DNA of 64,000 bases, taken from Pelobates cultripes. Lineage: Eukaryota; Chordata; Amphibia; Anura; Pelobatidae. Where the stretch lies: NCBI GenBank assembly GCA_933207985.1, contig OW240915.1:275268325-275332324 (forward strand), written 5' to 3'. Both the position numbers and the translations under genes were made by a program. Of this stretch, positions 22,461-35,233 are shown one piece after another (position 1 is the stretch's first letter; the number at the start of each line of letters is the position of its first letter). The notes beneath the pieces are model-generated. The model worked only from the letters and a program-made list of their open reading frames with translations. It made no database searches and had not been told where the DNA came from.

Positions 22461-22990
22461 AGTAACTTACAGACAATTCATACCATAAAAACATTCAAAT
22501 ACTGTGATCCTCTTGGGTCCGCCTCTCCAATGACGTCCTCCATGGTGGGCGAAAAAAGTTATGGAAAGGTGGACCCAAGAGCACTACGTTGTTGGGAATT
22601 GACTAAACCAGAAGTGACTGTTTTACAGTGGCGTTTTATGCTATACACACTTGCTCAGTTTTGGGTAGTTTGCTGGTATACTTTTAACCTTTTATATTAA
22701 TAAACTGTTTCAGATACTATTCAATTGGGAGTATCTATATTTTTTCCTATACTACATAGAACCTTTATATTCACCTGATTGAACACACTGTTTGGAGAAA
22801 TCTATCTTGATATACAGCTGTTGGAATTATCCCTCTCAAGTGGAGCATTTCAAACCCAGAGCCAGGGGTGATAGGGCTCTGGTACATGTGAGTTCACTCC
22901 CAGATCCCCCACATTATTTTATATTTTTTTATTCAGGTAGTCTGCACTATGTATTTTTATGTTATTAATTTTAGAGTATCTAAAGGAATA
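22461..22990. other. Non-coding flank of the PLE-type terminus, with hairpin
   Basis: CTCTTGGGTCC at 22512-22522 pairs with GGACCCAAGAG at about 22571-22581, making a hairpin. AATAAACTGTTTCAG near 22700 resembles other PLE-type termini, but no full repeat was matched. Confidence 0.35.
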
Positions 22991-23009
22991 AAAATCATTC
23001 CAGTTTAAG

Positions 23010-23870
23010 CTTATTTGGTAACATGTTTTGCCAAACAGGAGAATGGTCAGTACAGCAGCTCTGTACACACTGATCTTTGTGCCTCTCTTCAGATGTTTGT
23101 TGTTCCAGACTCTTTAATACAGTGTGAGGTGTGTTCTGTCTGCCAGTCTGCTATCCATCTCTTTGTCGATCTTGAATCTGAAGAGATGATGTACCCAAGG
23201 TAACATAATCAATATACTTTCTTCAGCTTTGATTAGCTAATGGTGGTATGGGGGTGATGGTCAACTTCATGAGATGCAGGCTGGTAGAGGACTTCTGTCT
23301 TTTTCAGCATACGTTTAATACAAAGAGCTCTGAAATGCAGGAAATGATTTGCTGTAGGGCTGTCACCATGTGGGAAACAGGAGCAGCATCATTCTTTTAA
23401 AAGCAGCTCTCTGATGAGTTGGTCCACCATCTTGATGTTCACCCTCAGTCGCCTCAGGCAGCCATTAGTGTAGTAACGGATATAGACACCATCATTTCAG
23501 ATTTTTCAAGCTGAAAAAGATTGTAAAAAGAGTTGGTGCAAGAACACTTGTTTTATACTGTTGACTATAAGGAAGGGTTCTGAGAGATTGTTTCTGTGTA
23601 TTACTTGGCCATGTTGATCTATGTGTAGCTGAATAATCATATTGAGGAACTTAGGGGGACATTCCAAGATTTTCCACATACCTTCATCTACTCACAGTGT
23701 CAAACCCTTTGGTGAGGTCAGCAGATATGACATAGAATGTCTTGTTATATTCCCGACATTTTTATGGAGCTGTCTGAGAACAAATACCATGTCAGTGATG
23801 CTCCTTCTAGCTCTAAACCACATTGGCTCTCTGGAAATAGTTTAAAAGTGAGTTAACGCACTAATATAAG
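23010..23870 (-). pseudogene. Non-LTR reverse transcriptase relic, clade unassigned
   Basis: The minus strand encodes, in the correct order but in several frames, worn RT blocks. About 23825-23700 gives a CGFRARRSITDMVFVLRQLH-like segment followed by SADLTKGFDTV. About 23470-23390 gives a segment ending in a damaged [FY]ADDAA box. About 23215-23180 gives a YLGYIISSDS-like stretch, and 23080-23020 a short block reading VYRAAVLTILLFG. The order palm, YLG block, C-terminal block matches LINE ORF2. Several stops and frameshifts are present. Confidence 0.65.
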
Positions 23871-24419
23871 AAAAAATAAATTCAAAACTTAATAGAACCT
23901 ATTGAGAATATTACTCCGTAGAAGGATAAACCAATGAGACAACCAAAAATCTGAAACACCTACATGCTGGATCGGAACTGCAGCTTCCAGGTTCATCTTC
24001 CACCTTCCAGATGTCCCCTCTTCCATCGCTGCATGGCTTAATGATAATATTGACCATAGACATGTGCATACTCTACACCCATGCACCCTTTACCCTTTCA
24101 TCTGCCATAGCCTAGCAAGCTGAGACTGGTGACCAGGTTGTAGGTGTTTTATCGGAGTGTCCTTCTCCTAGATTAATGATCTGACAGGGCTATGAGATTC
24201 ATCTTCACAGGTTTGGCCTCTTTGGTCATCCTGCATGACTAAGGTGTTTGACACTAATTTGTCTGACTTCTCAGCTATGAAGTGCCTGACTTGGTCGGCC
24301 TTTTTGGCAGCATTGCTACCACAAGCATATCTCTTAACTTAAGTGAAGCACTCAAGCCCCTGCACCACAACAAGGCCAGTGTCCATGGAGAGGATATATA
24401 TCAGTCATTCACTAAATAG
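23871..24419. other. No feature identified
   Basis: A few short frames occur on both strands without motifs. It may be further 5' sequence of the adjacent LINE relic, but I cannot show it. Confidence 0.4.
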
Positions 24420-25110
24420 CTATTTCAAAGCTCACAGAATGTTTTTTTAAGCTCATAGAAAGTAGTAGTAGTAGTATTTTTTTGGTTTATTTAATAAAAC
24501 CACCTAGGTAAAAAACCACCTAGGTAAAAAATAATGGTTACAGTATATTAGTTACATTATATGATCATACATTGCATAAGCCTGCCTAAACGTCAATGTA
24601 CCCCATTTTTGTCAGGTTCTATCCTAGCAACCTAATGCCTGCTCTTAATGGGAAATCTTTCTTCCTGGGGTCTCTGCAGTGCAAGGTTAAATAGGGCCCT
24701 GGAATTGAGCGCCTGTGACAGGGATGGGGGGTGGCAAAACCAGGGAGCTGGCCTAGGACTCCCATTAATATTTATATATGAAAACATTAGGGCTGCACCT
24801 TAAAATGCATACACTATGGGTGTACTGCTGGGGCCAATTCACACAACTCACAGAAAGTTTTTCCAAGCTCAGAGAATGTAAATCTAAATCTATTCAAAAT
24901 AATGGGGGTTTAATTACAGTACATGATCATACATTGCATAAGCTTGCCAAAATGCCAATGTACCCAATTTTTGGCAGATCATATTTTAGCAACCTAATGC
25001 CTGCCCTCATGAGATTAATCACACATGCTTGGGAAATCCTTACTCCTGGCATTCTCTGCAGTGCAAGTTAAATAGGGCCTGGAGTGAGGCACTGTGATAC
25101 AATTATATCA
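24420..25110. repeat. Direct repeat pair (about 200 bp units, about 370 bp apart)
   Basis: 24545-24715 and 24910-25090 share long blocks in the same orientation: ATGATCATACATTGCATAAGC, TAGCAACCTAATGCCTGC, and CTCTGCAGTGCAAG followed by TTAAATAGGGCC. The same family recurs as an inverted pair at 37583-37775. No coding sequence is seen. It is an unnamed dispersed repeat. Confidence 0.7.
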
Positions 25111-25586
25111 ACAGTAAAAGGGCAGTTTGTGTGCAAAAAATTGAGAAAATAAGTTTGAATTCTAACATTGGCCAGGATTTTTTACTAAGTGGCTACTTAA
25201 GTGGCTACATAAAAAAGGACTTAAGCTCATTTAACATTCGCAGAATAGAGCAGTCAGTTGCAGGGATTGATTTTGCTACGGATACACATTTGTCATTGCA
25301 TCAAGGCAAGAGCGATGCAGGAAACACTGTGCGTTCCAAATACACATTGACCCAAATGCCCATTTTTATTTCTATTTTTCTCACTCCTACCATATCGGAA
25401 ACTTGCCTTCAAGATAATTGATGCTAATACCACCCCAATATAAAAACAATGTCAGCAAATAAGTCATTAATACATTACACGTCAAAGATAAGTACATTTT
25501 ATTTATAGGTATCCAAGATTTGTAAAGAAGTTTGTCTAAATTTGATTTGATTTATTTATTTTGCAAAATAAGTAATAATGCAAAAC

Positions 25587-25680
25587 TAATCTCTATCTAT
25601 CTGTCTATCTATCTGTCTGTCTATCTATCTATCTATCTATCTATCTATCCATCCATCCATCCACCCATCCATCTATCCAG
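25587..25680. repeat. (TATC)n / (CATC)n microsatellite
   Basis: CTATCTATCTGT units pass into pure CTAT repeats and then CATC repeats. The Ser/Ile/Tyr/Leu-rich frame across it is a repeat artefact. Confidence 0.95.
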
Positions 25681-25739
25681 ATGTATACATACATACTTAC
25701 ATACATACACTATTACAAATGCATAAATATCCCATCAAT

Positions 25740-27730
25740 CATCTCTTGAAAATCTTATTCTGTATGTCACAAACAGTTTATTCAACTTGATTTTTGCTTT
25801 TCTGATTGCACAATCTATTTCTGTCATGGGCCACTGACTATTAAGTGTGTCAACTGAGTGAATCTAATAAAGGGTAAAAGGCATAGGCAGAGTAGATGCT
25901 AAGATTTCTAAAACCATTGACCATAAATATTTAATCCACAGTGAACATCAGTGAACACATGTTTGTATTTATTTTATTCAGATTAGATATAAATGCTAGT
26001 TAAGTGGCATCTGGCTACAACTTTCTAAATATATTTTGTCTGGAACTATAGAAGTGACGTGTTAATAAAAATAAATAGCTATTCTAAATATGAACTTAAT
26101 TGAATCAGACACATTAATTTTATAAGTCAATATTACATTTGAATGTTTTATTATTTCAGAGTTAGTTATTTTTATTCTTACATTTTATATTTATTTTTTT
26201 ATTTTGTGGCTAGAAAAATATCAGCTGCATGTTTCTACTGTCATGTAGGCAATGGCTATAAATGGGATTACAACTAAATATTTGTATAGCTTACATTTGG
26301 AAATATAATGTTTGTGTACATTTTTTATTTTGTGCGTTAGGTAGCAAACATTCAATAAACAAACTGAATACCAATTCAGAAGCATAACACAGAAAATAAA
26401 ATTCTTATAGTTAATCAATGGGAGGTATGTATCGATCCATTTGTATAAATACTCTCCAGTGGTTATTGAAAGTGGCAAATAAATCAATTGGTTTAATTCT
26501 CACCAAAGTTCAAATTAAAATTGATCTGTCAATTTACCAAATCATCATATCGCTGGGTGTGCACACATTGACTGGATTTGCATGATTAATCTTCTTCATT
26601 AATTTATCCTACCTTTACATTGAAGCTGATATAAATAATTAGTCTGTACAAATCCTTGAACTTGCACTTAGAAGCAAGATTGTGAATGAGGATCACATCC
26701 ATCAAAATAATATATGTTAAAGTCTATTTAAAGTGTTGGGAGGTAATGGAAGAAAATTATTAATGCAAAGATTATCGAAATTGATCAAAGATCCAGTTTT
26801 TCTCAACATTTTAAATGAGATTGGAATGAAAAGAATATTTTCAATAATGAGTTGTGAGGACTCATGAAGATTGAGTAGAAGTCAATGTTGAAGAACATTG
26901 GTATCCACCTAGAAGATATGACACCGTTTTCAGTTTTTATTTGCAATATATGATAAAACAGCTAAATTGATCAAAATGATTGATAGATAAACTGTTTGTA
27001 CGTGGTTGTAATAATTATGGTCAGATCTAGGGGTTACTACTGCCAACTACCCTATTTTGATATTGCTCCCCACCACCATGTGTATGTTTTATAGAATGAA
27101 AGAAAAGTATTAAGATATGGTTTTACTGAAAGAACATTCAACTATTGTATTTATTTGTTTAATAGCCTTTTCATTCAGCTGAATTCCTTTAGATTTGCAT
27201 AAATTGACTTTCTAGATTTAGAAAGTTTCTCAGTTGTGTATGTCATAGTTATCAATATTTCCTCTCTGATTATGGAGCTTTTATAACTGAGCAATGCCAG
27301 TATTCTGTCCCTTGCTTGCTAGAATTAGTCATGAAATCTTTCTTTTTTACAACACTATGCTTTACAAATTAATAGAGGAGGCTTGAAGCACATTCTGTTG
27401 ATTGGTATAGAGAACACAGACTGTTGGAAGATATATAGAGATATCAAGATATTGAAACAGAGCATGCAACATTCTCAGATTCAGTAAGACAGTCCCAAAT
27501 TTCCACTCTTGCTCAATTGTTCCAAAAAAATTTCTGGTGTGGCAATTTTGGAGTGGGGAATAAATGCAAAATGTTGAGAGTACTTTGAAAGTGCTCCCCA
27601 CATAAGCAGCTATGAGAGGGAATGCCTAGCAGGCTGCCAGTGAGCTTTTTCCATGATACACATGCTTGGCTGACACTCAACCTTTTGATTAGAGTTTGCC
27701 ATCCTCAGCATAGTTTAAAAAAACAAACCA
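25740..27730. other. AT-rich stretch, nothing identified
   Basis: No coding frame with motifs, RNA gene or recognised element. Short frames are at the level expected by chance in AT-rich DNA. Confidence 0.5.
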
Positions 27731-27734
27731 TGCA

Positions 27735-27998
27735 TCATAACCACTACAACTAACTGAAGTGGTTATGGTGACAGGTGTACCCTGGTGCCAAGTATGTTTT
27801 GACAACTTATAGTTATATAGTATGTTTTGACAACTTACCTGGGGCATCTGTGTGCCGGTGCCACGTCTGTGTATTTTTAGAATTCTTCTGAATTAGGGCT
27901 AACTGGATTATTCCGTAGGACAAAACCTGAAGCAGTAAAGTTTTCAAACCATACTAAAATGAGCTATAATGGTTATGGCACTTAGAGTATTCCTTTAA
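27735..27998. mobile_element. Probable decayed MITE
   Basis: CATAACCACTACA (27738-27750) and AGTGGTTATGG (27758-27768) are inverted near the left side. ATAATGGTTATGGCACTTAGAGTATTCCTTTAA closes the right side (27966-27998). GTATGTTTTGACAACTTA occurs twice (27792-27809 and 27820-27837). It resembles small TTAA-ended frog repeats but has no clear pair of terminal repeats. Confidence 0.4.
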
Positions 27999-27999
27999 T

Positions 28000-30900
28000 A
28001 AGGTGCTGAAGTTGTACGGGCTCATGGTTTCCCTGACAGGAAATGAAAAGTAGTAGCAAAATAACTATAATAGATGACAAACTGGTTTCAAGCAGTAGGA
28101 ACCTCCAAGGATATGTAAATATTTTACACAGGTTTTGGGGAACTGCCAGATAAACTGGTTCTCTATACAACTTCATTATTATTAGTGAAGATGTCAATCT
28201 TATGCAGGACTCCAAGTTATGTTTATATGACCAGTAAATACATTTGCATTAAGGGTACTTATATATGCATTTTAAAACAAGAAAGGGCAGGGAAATTATT
28301 TTTTTAAGTAATGAGGAGGGAGGCAAACAACTAAAATACATTTGCTAATATATTTTTTTTAATTAATTTTTTTGTAAATTAGAGTTTTTAAATTGATTTT
28401 TAAGAGAAAATACAAGTAGAGTAGATGTATTCCAAGATATAAGAAATAAGAGAACCACCGAGACTCGCAGGTCTCTCATATTTCACAGCTGGACAGACCT
28501 CACAGGGTCCTCTTGTATGCCAAGTGACATGTATTCTACTAACCACATCGTTGCATCAAGTAATTTCAAGGAGATCAACATAGGCTTCAAATATTAAACA
28601 TCAAAGCATCTATCTCTTAAACCACTCCCTAGGGTTAAAGAGGTCAGTTAAGTTACCTGGCCACATATAGTGATTAAAAGATGGTTTGACCAGTCCTGTA
28701 TAGCAATTGTTAGTTCATGAACAGCAAGTCTAGTCATGAGGTGAAAATGATTATCACTAACAGTGTCTGTGGATAACCCCCTGTCAAACCTGGGCATGTT
28801 TTTAGGTCAGTAATATCAATCATAGATCCTGATACTACAGGGCTGTTGAATGCTTGAATCTGATTGGTTGCCGAATGTTCTAAGGTGTGCATTATTTTCA
28901 GGGAGACGCACGGCTAAAGTAGTTCCAAACAGGTCTTGACCGCATTACAGTTCCATATCACTTTGCGTAGTCAACTGTCAAATTAGTCCTACATTCAAGA
29001 GAGTTTAAATGACAAAAACTTGACAAACGTCTTGAAATACATCATCTGAACAATGTTTCGAGGTGTGGTAATTGTAGTATAAGCAGAATTAGAAAAAGAA
29101 AAAAAAAAAAGGTGTAACGGCCACTCCGCTTCGCGTTGTGACGCCATTACCACCTTGGGTGTGCATTATTTTTCTAATAATTCAATGGCCTGTCGTCAAT
29201 TATTCCTTACGTAATTCACCTCCACACTCCACGGCTCAAGTGCAAGATTGCTGTTATCTAACACCATCGCCCATCATCTGAACTAGTCCTCTTCATTCAC
29301 TAGTGGTGCTCAGACCTGGACATCAGCCCTTGCATTAGGCCATGGTGAAAGTCTCACATTCTACAAATCAAACAAAGGAAGTGGAAGAGAGATTAAAGCA
29401 GAAGTAGTAGAAAAGGGTGGAGAAAGTCAGTCTATTGCCTTTCTCAATATCTTTTTTTTAATGTTTAAATGTTTACACGAGACCAGGTATGTTTCTTTCT
29501 TTCTTTTCTGACACGTTCTAAAAATCCTATGGGGAAGAACAGTTTGTTCCAATAGATCATGACATACCAAGCGTACGCCTGTGCTGGAAGAGAGTATGTA
29601 AGTTAATTTTCTGGCTTTCGTTTAAACTATGGTATGCATACTGGGAAAAGATGAATATCATTTACATCCAGTTAAATAAAAACAGTTTTATACAAAGGTA
29701 CTCTTCTTTGTAAGAGCACTTGGCACCCTTCAAGTTCTTTATTCAGCAATAAACATAAAACTTAGATAATCAGACTCCACTCACGACTGAGAGAGTAAAA
29801 CGTGAAAGACTTGTATTAACATGACCACAATTAGACGCCCATTGCTTGTGAAAAGAAACAAATATATTAATATTACTAAAATAAAAAAAAGCTTTAAAAT
29901 GCATATTTTGTTGTAGATAACACATAATTAAATAAATGGATTTCTGCAATTTCTCATTTGTTTATCTATAAAACAAATATTTTCAGTTATTGCAAAAGTG
30001 AAAAGACAGAAACCTATCATATCATGCGTTCTGAACATTGAGCATTATGTTGGAGTGTAAGATGAAATCCTTTTGGTCTGTCATGTTTTCTTGATCTGAT
30101 TTTAAGGATTTAACCTATGTTCTCTATTAGGAGGTTGCATTTTTGTACCTGCTGTGATGCCATAAGGTCAGAGGAAGCTAAGAACAAAGAATACACCAGC
30201 TAATTTAAACTGAAACCCAGTTTTTATTTAAGTATTCCACTGTGATGATATAGATATTTTTTTATCCGTTTGGTCAGTATAGTATTGAAAAGTAAAGTTT
30301 TACTTTTTCTTTTTAACTTTGCATAGTTGTGAAATAAACATTAGTTTGTTTCTCAAATAGTTAAAATGCACATTCTATTTTATTAGTGTCTTCATATTTC
30401 TTAACAGATCTGTGGCACCTCTTGCGGTATCCAAAGCAGCCCCATTGCTGAGAAATGCAAGTTATGGGTGTGCCCCTTATTCCCCCTTTTCCCTTATACG
30501 TTTGGAGTCCAGATCAGATTCTTTTTGGTTGAACACCATGCCCAGTCCCCCTGCTTTAGATGCCCCTTTGTGTTTTTTTCTCACATTAATGTTGCATTAT
30601 ATATATTCACAATGCTGTCAACAGATTAATTAAATACTCTTTAGTTTGTGTGTTTACTGTTCCTTAAAAAGTGGTTGAATAGACACCAGCTCACACCAAA
30701 ATATTGTAAGAAATAATTGTGGGATGTCATGAGAGGAATTGCCTTTAAGGCTACTACTACTACTACTGTTACCTCAAAACTATTTTTGATCTGCCTGGAC
30801 TGGTTGACGTGGCAACCAAATGGATACAGTTGGTGCATGACAGTTGGAACTGATGAAATCTGGGAAAATTACCAGACCTCTGGAGAATACTGCTGATGGA

Positions 30901-31270
30901 TCTTAGTGGCATTTTGTCCTGCCTCCCTCCACTGTTGATTTGTGTTGTATTATTCTTTGTTTCCTATTTTGTCACAGCTGCTGGTTTCCTGCACCGGCAA
31001 GTATGGAAAATTAATAATGCCTGAATGGGCTTGCGGAGTCCCATCCTGATTTTGGTTGATGACGAATGACAGGCTGAAGAGGCTCAGGAAGAATGTTAAT
31101 ATGTTTTGCTGTCTGCTGGGTAAAACCACCAGCTGACAGTATTTATTTTTTGCTGGTTGTAAAAAAAAAAAATCTGTGGCCATTGCCCTTATGTACTTAA
31201 TATGTTGTTGCATTATTCATTGGGAAGGGAAGAGAAGCAGAATATGGGTGATTCAAAAGAGTCAGCAGTC
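28000..31270. other. No gene identified; one GC-rich patch
   Basis: No convincing coding or RNA feature. A CpG-containing patch at about 29113-29155 (GTAACGGCCACTCC, GCGTTGTGACGCC) stands out from the AT-rich background right after an A-run. Frames at 30412-30633 and elsewhere lack motifs. Confidence 0.45.
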
Positions 31271-31274
31271 CTCA

Positions 31275-31635
31275 TCCTTTCATCAAGAGATTCTGTCTTA
31301 GATTCTTTGTTAAATGAAGTATATGTAAAAAATAGAAACACTCATCCCTACCTTTGGTATATGACAGGATCCTATGCAATATACATACACCTTGGGTCAG
31401 ATAGTTTTTGACAACCTCTATATAGTCTGTATGGTCTCCCCTACTTTACTCTCTACACAGCATAGTGACATCATTAGACCAACTCACTGTCTATTCAAAC
31501 ACTATCTGACCCAAGCTGTATGTATGTGGCTGGAGGATCCTGTTATATGTTAAAGTTAGGGATAAGGTTCTCATTTTTTTTTTATATACTTCATTTAATA
31601 ATTAATATATTTCCTTTCAAATCTTGATGAATGGA
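31275..31635. repeat. Palindromic element (inverted arms of about 130 bp)
   Basis: The arm at about 31275-31402 is the diverged reverse complement of about 31500-31635. Landmarks are TTAAATGAAGTATAT with TATATACTTCATTTAA, and ACAGGATCCT with AGGATCCTGT. The inner edge is CTTGGGTCAGATAG with CTATCTGACCCAAG. The spacer is about 97 bp. It has no coding capacity and fits a foldback MITE. Confidence 0.75.
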
Positions 31636-31863
31636 TAATAACATTAAAAATAGTATTTTCATTTTACCAGCACTTGGTTTAGATTGTATGTATACATATT
31701 TGAAAATAACTCTTGCTGGTCATAACAGAAGCTGAACAAAATCAAAAACTTTTCAATTGTTTTCTACTTTTTTCAAATTCAGGTACAGTGACTTTAATTT
31801 TGTATTGTCAATGCAAACTCACCACATTTAGAACACCCAATTGACATTACTAAGGAGAGAATA

Positions 31864-32577
31864 ATTTTATTTATTTTATTTATAAAATATTTTACCAGGA
31901 AAGATACATTGAGATTTCTCTCGTTTTCAAGTATGTCCTGGGTCCACAAATCATTGCATTATTACATTAGGTACAACAAAATACAAAAACAATATTAATA
32001 CACAATATATACAAAATTTAACATAGAACAGGCAGGAAATATATAATCAACCATGACACGTGCATTCTGTTTTGAGGTATGTAGAGAGGGATCTCTTAAA
32101 TTACTTTAGGCTTAGCAAAGATTTTAAATTGTGCGGGAGGTCGTTCCACAATTGCGGTGCTCTATAGGAGAAGGAGGATCGGGCCGCTTTCTTTTTGTAT
32201 TGAGGTAGACTAAGTAAAGTGCTTGTACTGGATCGGAGCTTATAGAAAGTGGGAACAGCTGGGGAAAGCATTTTGTTCAGGTAGGGTGGGAGTTTCCCAG
32301 AAAAGCTGTTAAAAGCAAGGCTGGAAAGATGAAGGGTGCGTCTAGATTCCAGCGATAGCCAGTTTAGTTCTTTTAGCATGTCACAATGATGGGTCCTGTA
32401 ATTACATTGTAGCACAAATCGGCAGAATGAGTTATACAATGTGTTGAGTTTATTAATGTGGGATTGCGATGCAGATGCATATACTACATCCCCATAATCA
32501 ATGATTGGCATCAGCATTTGCTGTACAATCTTTTCCTTTACTGTACAATCTTTTCCTTTAATAATAATGTCAGTCAT
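31864..32577 (-). mobile_element. L2/CR1-type LINE 3' end
   Basis: Minus-strand coding (32577-32101) is followed by a 3' non-coding tail with CAGGACATACTTGAAAACGAGAG and a TTTACC(N)nTAAA-rich terminus near 31864-31900. Only the last part of the element is present. Confidence 0.75.
32101..32577 (-). pseudogene. LINE reverse transcriptase C-terminus
   Basis: The 158-codon frame matches the post-palm end of jockey-superfamily ORF2. It has QQMLMPIIDYGDVVYASAS, KELNWLSLESRRTLHL, LPPYLNKMLSP and the C-terminal signature FSYRAPQLWNDLPHNLK. The RT active site is absent. A perfect 20-bp tandem duplication (32521-32540 and 32541-32560) adds repeated residues at the upstream end. It is a truncated copy; no stops fall inside the retained part. 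Confidence 0.85.
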
Positions 32578-32687
32578 ATAGCAATTTCAGATCACAAAAT
32601 GTCTGGCAAGTTGTTCTGGTGACTATAGTGTCTGTTTAAAAGACTCATGTAAATTCACTTTTGTAAATGTATTGATAAAATGTAAAT

Positions 32688-33244
32688 ATTAAAGGGACAC
32701 TATAGTCACCTGAACAACTTTAGCTTAATGAAGCAGTTTTGGTATAAGGAACATGCCCCTGCAGCCTCACTGCTCAATGCTCTGCCATTTAGGATTTCAA
32801 TCCCTTTGTTTATGAACCCTAGTCACACCTCCCTGCATGTGACTTGCACAGCCTTCCATAAACACTTCCTGTAAAGAGAGCCCTATTTAGGCTTTCTTTA
32901 TTGTAAGTTCTGTTTAATTAAGATTTTTTTTATCCCCTTTCTTATGTTAATAGCTTGCTAGACCCTGCAAGAGCCTCCTTATGTGATTAAATTTCAATTT
33001 AGAGATTAAGATACAATTATTTAAGGTAAATTACATCTGTTTGAAAGTGAAACCAGTTTTTTTTTCATGCAGGCTCTGTCAATCATAGCCAGGGTAGGTG
33101 TGGCTAGGGCTGCATAAATAGAAACACAGTTATTTAACTCCTAAATGACAGTGAATTGAGCACTGAAATTGCAGGGGAATGATCTATACACTAAAACTGC
33201 TTTATTTAGCTAAAGTAATTTAGGTGACTATAGTGTTCATTTAA
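32688..33244. mobile_element. TTAA-flanked MITE with long TIRs
   Basis: The left end is AGGGACACTATAGTCACCTG and the right end reads complementary CTTAGGTGACTATAGTGTTC-like sequence, with TTAA at both borders. The internal arms also pair: CTTTAGCTTAATGAAGCAG with CTGCTTTATTTAGCTAAAG. The element is about 550 bp with no transposase. TTAA targets with AGGG ends fit Kolobok-like or piggyBac-like MITEs; the superfamily is uncertain. Partial copies occur at about 32612-32638 and 51659-51745. Confidence 0.8.
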
Positions 33245-33249
33245 GTACA

Positions 33250-34437
33250 AACACAACTTGTTATCATGACAACACATTTATTTAAGCAAATGAAATTTAG
33301 ACTTTTGTAATGATATTCAGAGAGAAATATTATATAGCTCTTTCAATTGACCTAACAGTAGCAGAAAATAATTTAGTGATAAACGTAATTCGACAACTCA
33401 ATATATATTTTAAGCAAGGATAAAAACATGAAAACTTTTATGCTAGTTATAAGCAGAAGGTGATCTGTTTTTAGTGCTTGCTGCATTCACATTTTCTCTG
33501 CATTTACTTCTCATCTCTAAATTTCCACTTACTGTCTATATAGGTTAGGAAGTGTTTTGCTTTTAAAACAGCAAATTTAACACAGTGGGTGAGAAACAGT
33601 ATTTGCAGGTGGTCTTCAAATAAGAATTTTAGTGTACCATTCTCTCAATTTTCAGTATTATGGCTAATAAGTATGTTAGCAATTTATCTATTCTTTAACT
33701 TTTAATGCTTTTTGCACAACCATATAAAAAGTTAACTTAGATGTACATTTCCTATGTTTCATATTTTAAGTTAAAACAATACAAAAAAATACAAAAATAA
33801 AATGTATGTTCAAAATACACCATTAGTAGGAAATTTAAGTGCAATAGTGCTAAGCACTTATCTGTGCTATCATGAATCTTTTTAATGTTTTTCTATTTAT
33901 TTATATCATCAATAAAATCATATTTTATTTTGTCCTAAAGAAAGTCTTTTCTGTGAATCGTACGCTCAGAAAATGTTAACAAGTAATGCAAATTTGAACC
34001 AAAATTAATCATTTAAAGTACAAACAAGTTACAAATATAAATAGTAGTTTTTTTCCACCAATATAGGAGTAATTCCAAGAGATTTGTTATATGTTGTAAT
34101 GCATATTTTAGTTTTTATTTTGTTTGTTTGTTTTATCACTTTTACCATCATGGTTAGTTTGTTTATTACCTATTATTACATATATTACAAATAAACAACT
34201 AATTGTTTCAAGATTCTTTGCATATAAACTCAGATATGAAAAACTACAAAATAATGTTCTATTAAAAAATCTATACATTGCTAAAATATCTTTACATTGC
34301 TAAAAAAAAAAACATTTTTGCAGGACCTTGTTCTCTTCTACATCTACAGTAATAGGATATGTCACTAGAGATAAATAATGCAAATCGTACATAGAATACA
34401 CCATATATAGATATATCCTTATACTTAAATTACTTAA
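33250..34437. other. AT-rich stretch, nothing identified
   Basis: No coding frame with motifs and no recognised repeat family. Confidence 0.5.
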
Positions 34438-34438
34438 A

Positions 34439-34470
<32 letters not shown>
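34438..34470. repeat. (TA)n microsatellite at a PLE end
   Basis: A pure TA run abutting the 3' terminus of the second PLE. The opposite terminus at 37380 is also followed by ATTATATATG. Confidence 0.9.
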
Positions 34471-34471
<1 letters not shown>

Positions 34472-34478
34472 CAAAAAC

Positions 34479-34611
34479 GAAATATAGGGAGCAAGGTCTC
34501 CAGGTCTCAAATCCGTGAAATTATTGTATTTATTGTATTTCCAAAAAATTAGCTGTGCATAATGTCAAATCGACCTTTGGACCCATTTGGGTCTTTATCA
34601 AGATCACAGTG
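34479..34611 (-). repeat. PLE-2 terminal repeat, sense copy, with hammerhead-like block
   Basis: Minus strand: CACTGTGATCTTGATAAAGACC, then AAATGGGTCC, then AAAGGTCGATTTGACAT. Compared with the partner at 37247-37286 it has a small insertion and has lost the GAAAC box. Confidence 0.85.
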
Positions 34612-35199
34612 TTAGAAAAAAAATGTGTATTTATAAGTGAAAGAATAAAGAACTTACCAATCTAGTGATAGGATAGCACAAAGACTGATTCCACCCAGAA
34701 GTGTCGATCACCCACGTGTGTGAGGTGCGTGTGACGTGCTCTACATGGTTGCTAAGTGATTGGACAGCAATACATTGCCGTGGTTGCCAAGTAACTAAAT
34801 AAACAATGGTACCATGTACCGGGTATCTAGCAAGGAGGAAAAAGAATGAAGTATATAGACACCTATAAGAGAAGAGGAAGGGGGCAGCAGGGAAGGGGGA
34901 GGGGTTTGGTGTTTAGTGGTGGGTATCAAAAAGCATGCAGAGAATGTGAAGTGATCTAGCCGTGTAAATAGTGAAGGCTATGGCAAACAGGTAAAACAAA
35001 TCAAAAGTGGAGGTGACTGAAAGCCACCAACCTCAATCATACATGTGTCAAAATATCTAATTTTAACAGCATGTTCTCTACCAAAGACAATAATGTGTAC
35101 TATGTACATGACTAATCTATGTGTTAACTAATGCATAGTACTTGTAATAATGAGATCTGTCCGTTGTTTTGTATCATGTGTGTTGTACACTATGGTCCC

Positions 35200-35233
35200 T
35201 GCCGATGAAGCCTGGACAAAGTCCAACATATCT
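35200..35233 (+). other. Hammerhead-like motif in the PLE-2 3' region
   Basis: GCCGATGAAGCC, TGGAC, AAA, GTCCAACATATC: a CUGAUGA-like core, a short GGAC/GTCC stem, then a worn GAAAC box. It is antisense to PLE-2 coding. Activity is unlikely because the GAAA box reads CAAC. Confidence 0.4.

Noticed and set aside
23642..23845. 67-codon plus-strand frame
   Set aside because: It is antisense to the LINE RT relic whose motifs read on the minus strand.
30412..30633. 73-codon frame considered as a host exon
   Set aside because: No splice-site pair, domain or neighbouring exon could be recognised; it is within chance expectation.
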